Assembly: GCA_029555085.1 (NCBI GenBank)
Contig: JAKPTO010000043.1
Location: forward strand, 1 to 43,187
Reading direction: 5' to 3'
DNA length: 43,187 nucleotides
Origin: a bacterium
Lineage (GTDB): Bacteria; Patescibacteriota; Patescibacteriia; UBA1558; S5-K13
In this document: piece by piece, positions 38,901-43,187 of the stretch
Layout: every line of letters starts with the position of its first letter
Position numbering within the stretch: position 1 is the stretch's first letter
Made by a program: the position numbers and the translations under genes
Notes under the pieces: generated by a model
What the model saw: only the letters and a program-made list of their open reading frames with translations
Told to the model about the DNA's origin: nothing
Database searches by the model: none

Positions 38901-41900
38901 GGACACACATCTTGCTCTGAAATAACAGCGCTAATAGATGGATCGCGGTTAACTGGATTATACGATTCACAACCAGCATCCTCTTTTGAACAATATTTTG
39001 AATAATTCACACACTCACTAGCAGGATTATTGCTTTTACAATTATAGTAATCGGGAGCTTTCTTAAAGAAAACATTTGAAGTATTTCCATATTCGCTATA
39101 TTGACTTGGTGTTTTTTGTTGTTCTGCTATTGGATTTTTTATTATTGATGTCAAAGGTCCAGGAACAAATGAACTTATATATTCAAACTGAACATTATCT
39201 AAATAAATTTCTCCTACCCCTCGGAGAGCGATAACAACATTTGATTTTGAATTATTATCCACGGAATAATAAAAATGTTTTCTGGTCCAATCTCCAATAA
39301 CAGTGTTTGGATTATCTATAATACCACCATCACCATCAATAAAATCATCGTCTTTTATTATCTTGTCGCCTATTGAATCACCCACAACACTACTACCAAA
39401 AGAAGTGCCCTCGTTAATCGTTCTATTACCTATATTACGTGAACCATCCACAGCACTATTACCAAAAGAAGTCCCTTCATTGGTTGTTTGATGGATTATA
39501 TTATGTGAATCATCTATAATACTACCACTATGTGAACTATCCTCTACACCACCACCAATAGAACCATCCTCATTTAATACTCTATTATCTATAGATGGAA
39601 CAACCTTTGCATTATTCGCGCCACGAACATAATAGCTAAGAATATAACTACCCTTTCCAGGAATTTTTACATTTATAGATGCTGTTTGGCCTGTTACTTT
39701 TAACGAATATCTTCCGGAAACAGAATAATTTGTTGACAATTCAGATCCGCCAACATTCCAACCGTCTGGCTTGCCATCTTCTCTTCCTTCATCTATTTCA
39801 AAACTTCCATTTGGAATTAAATTAACTCCTCTTTTTATATCTATAAAATTAGTACATCCTTCGTTTGATTTCTCGCATGATTTCACATAGCTATTTAAAT
39901 AAATATAATCGCCATCAATATTCCACTGATAAGATTCATCAAACTGTTTTTCTGTTAAATATTTTCTACAGCCAACTTGTTCTTGAGGGCAATCTCTTAA
40001 TGTATCTACTAAATATGATTGTTCCTTTTTTTCATCATCCATTACCAATGTACATCCACTATAATTTTTATCACAAGCATCTCCTTTAAATCTCCAAATA
40101 TTTTTTTCTCTTAAACAATATCCATAACCACCTATACATTTTCCATTTTCATCTTCTTTTATGCACTGTCTTGGATCAGCGCATTCTTCATATCTATTTG
40201 AGCTTTCATTCATTTCAAGCGCTGAATAATAACCCTTTGCATAACACTTCTGTATAGGCACTTTTAATACCCATTCTGGATTTACTAATCCACAAAGTGG
40301 CGCTTCTCCTTTTTCTTTTATTAAACATCCGCCAGGTAGCCACTCATAATATGTTCCTCCATCAATAGGCATATTCAAACATGTGTCCTTATCTATTATA
40401 TTTAATTGTTCTTCTACATTTGATAAAAATCCGTCTTCATCAAATGTATACTTATAACATATTCCTATTTTTTTACCATTACCATCATCATTTCCTACCC
40501 ATTTAACCTCTATATCTTCTAGACCATATTCGCTACTTAAAATATTTGTAGTACAATTCTCTTTTGAAATATTAATAGATGGATAAGATCTCCAGCCACA
40601 AACATTGTCCTTTATTACTTGACCATTGTATTTATATGTACCGTATTGATTGTATTGATTTACTACATCTTTTAAAGTACATCCAGTAGCTGGACAAATT
40701 GGGTTTCCTTCTTGAACAGATTGTACAATTTTAAGCGCAGCCATTTCCCAACCAACCGGAATTACTCTATTCTTTCTTAATTTTTTCATATTATCATAAG
40801 AAATACCCTGATCTAAATCCGGTTGTTGCAATAATTCATTATTAGCTATATTAGTAAATCCAAAAATTTTACCCTCACTTATTAAACCCTCTTTCATCGC
40901 TTGATTAAGCGTCATTGGATTTCCGGTTTGCGCTCGTCTTAAAACTTCTGCAAAATCAGAATCAATAACAGAATCATTTAAATTTCCAGGCATTCCAGAT
41001 TGAGGATTTTTCATTGTCATCTGCATTTCCCCTATAAGATCAATGTCTGATATATTTGTATTAAACGAAATTCTTTTTACTGTAGAATAGAGTTGATCAA
41101 TATAGTCACCAACAGTCGCTGGTTTTTCTCCGGAAATTAATTGCTGTTTTGTTTTCGACCAATCATACCCCTCAATATTAAAGTTCATTAACTTTTTATA
41201 TATGGACTTCATTAATGTACCGAATAATCTATTTGATAATGTATCTATAAAAACACCCAAAGAATCAGCAACGGGATCTTCGGTATATTCCAAAGCCACG
41301 CTTTGTTTGTTTGAAATTTTATCTTGTTGGGCTTTTGTTTCTGCTGGTGGCCCTTCGGGCCCTTCAGTTATCGAATCTTCTGGTGTTTTATTTCCCCCGG
41401 CAGCAGCTGCATCTTCTTGTCTCTTTTTTTCAGCTAATTCTTTTTGCTCCTGTACTTTTTTTTCAAGAGTTTCGCTTATAGATATCTGTTTTTTTACATC
41501 ACTTTCTTGAGGATTTAAAATACTTCTTAAAACTCTTGACTTTGCTTCTTGAGCCAAGTAACTAGAATCAGCCCCAAACCCCAACTGAGAAAGGGATTTG
41601 TTATTTAAAGAAAATAAAAGCATAGGATCTTCTGCATACTTCTTACCAACCTCACCCCACTTATCAGCCATATCGCTAAGCGTACATTTTACTTGTTTTT
41701 TTTCTCCTGATTTTATAGCAAACATATTCATTTGTATATCTGTGATATCATCAAGCCATATTGGGGATGGATTTTTTGGCGCACAAATATCAAGTCCCGG
41801 TATAGCCCCAGTGCTTGATACCATATTGCCAAGATCTACTAAAAACTCTCCAGCGGCAGCATCTCCTGCATTTTTTAAATAACTTTCCCATCCACTAGTG

Positions 41901-42199
41901 TAAAACTTTGACTTTCTACCAGCAGCGCCTTCAGCTAAATCAACAGCCGCGTCATAAGCCAAATTATTTAAAAAAGTTCCAAGCGCTTTTTTATATGCTG
42001 TCGCCGTCATTGATTTTTTGATAGAATCGTATATATTTGTTGTTTTTTTCCACACAAACTCAGCGGTAGCTCTTATCCATCCCAATGGATCGTGAAATAT
42101 TCCCTGAGCCCCTACTTTGTTTGGAATCACAAAAGCAATATTAAAAATCAATACTATTGTTAGTAATGACAAAATAATTTTTGATTTTTTGTTTATCAT
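32951..42199 (-). CDS. Giant (~3080 aa) secreted Cys-rich multidomain protein (ORF opens at 42232; start MINKKSKI at 42199 more likely)
   Basis: Uninterrupted ORF; signal peptide MINKKSKIILSLLTIVLIFNIAFVIPNKVGAQG; CBM-like jelly rolls, repeated Cx5GC motifs, PKD-like C-terminus. Confidence 0.85.
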   Translation of the reverse strand: MINKKSKIILSLLTIVLIFNIAFVIPNKVGAQGIFHDPLGWIRATAEFVWKKTTNIYDSIKKSMTATAYKKALGTFLNNLAYDAAVDLAEGAAGRKSKFYTSGWESYLKNAGDAAAGEFLVDLGNMVSSTGAIPGLDICAPKNPSPIWLDDITDIQMNMFAIKSGEKKQVKCTLSDMADKWGEVGKKYAEDPMLLFSLNNKSLSQLGFGADSSYLAQEAKSRVLRSILNPQESDVKKQISISETLEKKVQEQKELAEKKRQEDAAAAGGNKTPEDSITEGPEGPPAETKAQQDKISNKQSVALEYTEDPVADSLGVFIDTLSNRLFGTLMKSIYKKLMNFNIEGYDWSKTKQQLISGEKPATVGDYIDQLYSTVKRISFNTNISDIDLIGEMQMTMKNPQSGMPGNLNDSVIDSDFAEVLRRAQTGNPMTLNQAMKEGLISEGKIFGFTNIANNELLQQPDLDQGISYDNMKKLRKNRVIPVGWEMAALKIVQSVQEGNPICPATGCTLKDVVNQYNQYGTYKYNGQVIKDNVCGWRSYPSINISKENCTTNILSSEYGLEDIEVKWVGNDDGNGKKIGICYKYTFDEDGFLSNVEEQLNIIDKDTCLNMPIDGGTYYEWLPGGCLIKEKGEAPLCGLVNPEWVLKVPIQKCYAKGYYSALEMNESSNRYEECADPRQCIKEDENGKCIGGYGYCLREKNIWRFKGDACDKNYSGCTLVMDDEKKEQSYLVDTLRDCPQEQVGCRKYLTEKQFDESYQWNIDGDYIYLNSYVKSCEKSNEGCTNFIDIKRGVNLIPNGSFEIDEGREDGKPDGWNVGGSELSTNYSVSGRYSLKVTGQTASINVKIPGKGSYILSYYVRGANNAKVVPSIDNRVLNEDGSIGGGVEDSSHSGSIIDDSHNIIHQTTNEGTSFGNSAVDGSRNIGNRTINEGTSFGSSVVGDSIGDKIIKDDDFIDGDGGIIDNPNTVIGDWTRKHFYYSVDNNSKSNVVIALRGVGEIYLDNVQFEYISSFVPGPLTSIIKNPIAEQQKTPSQYSEYGNTSNVFFKKAPDYYNCKSNNPASECVNYSKYCSKEDAGCESYNPVNRDPSISAVISEQDVCPRECNNFQTYSQLPNYFDKLENPSATNIDRNFITSAAKDCSEPSCEEFTNIAELEKGGEGKEYYKSLRQCVRPDEVDNITVYYTWEGSDTFGFQLKTWKLLKTESSSTNAPCTKIGIGESVCSDGGGSECSAENLDCREYYDMNANLYKRLSSKTIPISDECINLRRTNSNVIYKAIPSMSQTCSKSNVGCLEYKGNNGNNVKNILQAKFDAGTINPWTYSTNVASAYPSTESLQYGGMSMALYTTDSSSNSISIFYDLSKDGEMVKAGKEYVLSFWVKKLEGDLNDGAGIEIGDGETEHETLNSNKFINKARAAERGIQPIATDGTIEDSITSRDLIRDEASRDSLTFTTPVINNKEWEFKQLSIVTASHDANKLIINIRFTNSNHAKDGIFIDNITLKEFSNNFYKIKDSWNTPRICVDSDNNGLIDNKYLGCKEYKKRDNSSVYLYQFNQVCNPENIGCRAVIDTKNSSMPFKQTFNAYCNNTNDGECAQNKHYYLNDKDPITSNVTDDTTTVPEDTIEYIIVDNKFKCSNDQKGCQNLATLDNNGNPSDVFRINNPDNYTSDDFFGGQNQILCLSKYQNCVAFKKSDGGYLFKIHPREKVCEYKEAELASNLPAGYYKVGTSEPCDGLLYNKNYDNFVSNIESNLGSSLFLDFNNSYSATCPKNQNSCTAFIDPEDNLDQELEMPLSLNNAAQWKLFNWNLMNGTVSYSSDGSFNALKSSDVIEFNSSPGGLAVFTGGKNTPHNFFVEQNQVYKLNAFVRFDPSDSESTENQNRFISTFLICKKEKADNSSYYYTIGADKIPYAMPNLNSNYFVKENNGDSGNWKHIYGLYTMEPDTNFCNVAFYFGGGGGEISMTGVKFQKVQGYYTYLDNNNIDRTSCNEPSKEKGCILFHQLTDSTLRWNANKSYARFNLSVGDSSSANDSNIMLRVVRDRTCGEWATCASSIKTVDEKTGQDKNSCISLVACNSLSSDNSKCDNYLLRSPDIKPLTLDSYQKELGTRLSWSNMEYSGYSIPGLFPIDALSAVKTETETYELGKTVAKRNASGQSMIYKFGLGMNPLASHYGDKSNDKIREDYLSSQHKSCRLYPEKDSPFVWTPAIISKENVKVTSTGNYYYANMDSSKNQNFQNANICQPKFEEGQVSSALNHECDCSYTKVNYGSSKSLYFPLSYGSIPESIQDEYSGEGTTIKKKSQTDFIGWRGFCLEKDNSFLATPLYRDGDNRYTTRCLSWYPVDVISGEMDLYSVSLDAKVPIPTDSKVCLVADDYVTEEDRLYCAYWSSNHNESSAGLYGTVDPGNGAGANTDINDGFARCNVLAYVPAGTKLPQNRTSDFYDYFTNPDYYWPWSGSSDKFQKKTIRPEPIKEYEIIYGSDWPEWYEQNVYYDGFDCNVYAPQGNNTQWREKERKFTTHEFGDYELTGLSDKSFLEDFKSLLPKHIINQPIRFYYYDEGVMPNGSTYVGDGANLGVYEWDDTDATGYRANVPFWKKKNQYFIPLSQIARGYNSNSGNCGSHHTVGLAYQGGCLWAGRTFGFGEDLRDKYDQDSPIEYDGSVPPNGHEVFTDCNDSGFSSESIWNPLRYNYYVHYDWSFDNVYPECEHCPDLYRLGMTSVTPDNFEGIKACRVIGVIDGEGDSDAVFHSDNYYINTLPTTDVKNVNPWNSSICSIQGNNTCSSIIVGTTNYDYDEFVLRVSDIAQDNPAFNGTISKFGFSSGDNLREPIMHSSTNFQSFYFPYSIHGFDNPIRHSLQQASNNLRNAIVKIPEIQYYEYGEQAWIQGQWKPYNYNWDFTGNIHSNGPIIKQVTQQGEGETGITINNSNSNIYAVKNLTADISFYAYAQWGRSPIKEVRLDWYGDGSDILLFPGPFKNKKAKCIRKCANTYSEANWSDGDDCKSDSDCTDGKKCFSYGWGNDPKSCSEDKFNYSFIYVCTPDSNSWFSSCEEVDGGPCCKFSPKVTVTDSWGGESTVDMGQNKYIIIKPN
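39295..39590 (-). repeat. Ser/Gly/Asp-rich insert with 22-aa (66-bp) degenerate tandem repeat inside the first CBM-like domain
   Basis: NEGTSFGNSAVDGSRNIGNRTI / NEGTSFGSSVVGDSIGDKIIKD; 'ACCAAAAGAAGT(G/C)CC' at 39395 and 39461, 66 bp apart. Confidence 0.75.
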
Positions 42200-42206
42200 T
42201 TTATTA

Positions 42207-42989
42207 TTATTGTGAACTTGACATTTCATCAAGTGTTTGTAAATAAAGTTGCTTTAACTCATCATCTGAAAACTGACTAAGCTGTTCATTGGTAGCTCCA
42301 CCCTGTATCATAAGATCTTTTATTTCTTGTATTGACAAATTTTTGAGATTCTCAATCTGTTTTAATTCACCATCTGTTAATTTCTGTTCTTGTGATGACT
42401 CTGAATTTAAAGATGATGCTGGCGCTAACATTTGTTTCATTTGGTTAAATTCCTGCTCTGTTAATAAATCAACTGATTCTTTTTCATATCCAGTAGCGAG
42501 TAATATATTTTTAAATTCATTAAAATCTAAATTTTCAAAATCCAAACCTTTTAAAAAAGCCATGAATTCTGATTCGCTTTTTGGTATTTCAACTGTCATT
42601 TCACAATTTGCGCCTATACATTTTCCATCCAAACCTAGGATAACCTCATCATAATCAGAAACACCATCTAAATCAGTATCCTCTAGGTATGGACTAGTAT
42701 TATATAAATTTAACTCGTCATAATCTGGGAGTCCGTCTCCATCCGTATCTTTAATTCTATTTAAACCCTCTATCACGCTCGCCTTATCTTCTATTTCTAC
42801 TTCGGGTGTTATAAGAGAATTTTTAATATTTATATACATACCCAAAATTCCGAATACAATAGAAAAAACCCCAACTATAAACAGGGCTCTTATTATTATT
42901 TCTTGCCTAGAAAAATAATTTAAAAGCTTATTAAAAAACTTTTGAATTTTTGAATTATTGAAAGAATTCCTTGCTTGTTTTGAAGGCAT
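42207..42989 (-). CDS. Membrane-anchored protein with thrombospondin type-3 (Ca2+) repeats
   Basis: Single TM (IIIRALFIVGVFSIVFGILGMYI); DTDGDGLPDYDELNLYNTSPYLEDTDLDGVSDYDEVILG. Confidence 0.8.
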   Translation of the reverse strand: MPSKQARNSFNNSKIQKFFNKLLNYFSRQEIIIRALFIVGVFSIVFGILGMYINIKNSLITPEVEIEDKASVIEGLNRIKDTDGDGLPDYDELNLYNTSPYLEDTDLDGVSDYDEVILGLDGKCIGANCEMTVEIPKSESEFMAFLKGLDFENLDFNEFKNILLATGYEKESVDLLTEQEFNQMKQMLAPASSLNSESSQEQKLTDGELKQIENLKNLSIQEIKDLMIQGGATNEQLSQFSDDELKQLYLQTLDEMSSSQ

Positions 42990-43080
42990 AATAAAAATTT
43001 ATTTACATTAATATTATACTAATTTTTTAAATTAAAGTAAACAAATACGTAATAGCCCAATAGCTTGGCAACGCTTTAAG

Positions 43081-43187
43081 TGTAATAATTAAATATATAT
43101 ACAATATAATAATTATTAATCTTTAAAGTGTATGGCATATACTATTAATCCTAATTTACCAAGATTAAGAGCTAAAGCAGTTAATAT
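43081..43187 (+). mobile_element. 5' end of an IS481/IS3-like insertion sequence (putative left terminus TGTAATAATTA, transposase start at 43133)
   Basis: ATG at 43133 reads MAYTINPNLPRLRAKAVN..., resembling N-termini of IS481-type transposases in CPR genomes; runs off the window end. Confidence 0.65.

Noticed and set aside
1-43187. CRISPR array, tRNA, rRNA or recoded TGA (code 25)
   Set aside because: No regularly spaced repeats or cloverleaf seen by eye; genes end in TGA at tightly overlapping junctions (e.g. 22596-22598), so TGA is a stop.

Overview
AT-rich, gene-dense window that reads like a Patescibacteria/CPR chromosome segment; this lineage call is inferred from gene content, low GC and the style of the hypothetical proteins. 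TGA is used as a stop (e.g. the ATGA overlap at 22596-22599), so genetic code 11 fits. Both ends lie inside IS481/IS3-like transposase genes in the same orientation: a C-terminus ending at 136 and an N-terminus starting at 43133. An 11-bp inverted repeat (TGTAATAATTA / TAATTATTACA) marks the likely IS termini. Housekeeping genes include comF, clpC, htpX, trpS, rnj (RNase J), secG, gpmI, rpsF-ssb-rpsR, efp, a ZIP transporter, an oligopeptide-binding protein, a DsbD/thioredoxin cluster and a YkuD L,D-transpeptidase. Two regions stand out. (1) 9.2-13.9 kb: a three-gene cassette made of a stand-alone phospho-His swivelling-domain protein, a histidine phosphatase and a stand-alone PPDK_N ATP-grasp protein. 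It is flanked by rnj and a decayed partial duplicate of the rnj 3' end. It looks like a split, PEP-synthase/RPH-like phosphotransfer system inserted by a duplication or recombination event. (2) 27.5-43.0 kb: a probable cell-surface/secretion operon with a TSP3-repeat membrane protein, a 3093-aa Cys-rich secreted protein (repeated Cx5GC motifs, three CBM-like jelly rolls, a terminal PKD-like domain), a TrbL/VirB6-like membrane protein with a long repeat-bearing tail, and a 613-aa repeat protein. All calls are from reading the sequence by eye; no database search was run.
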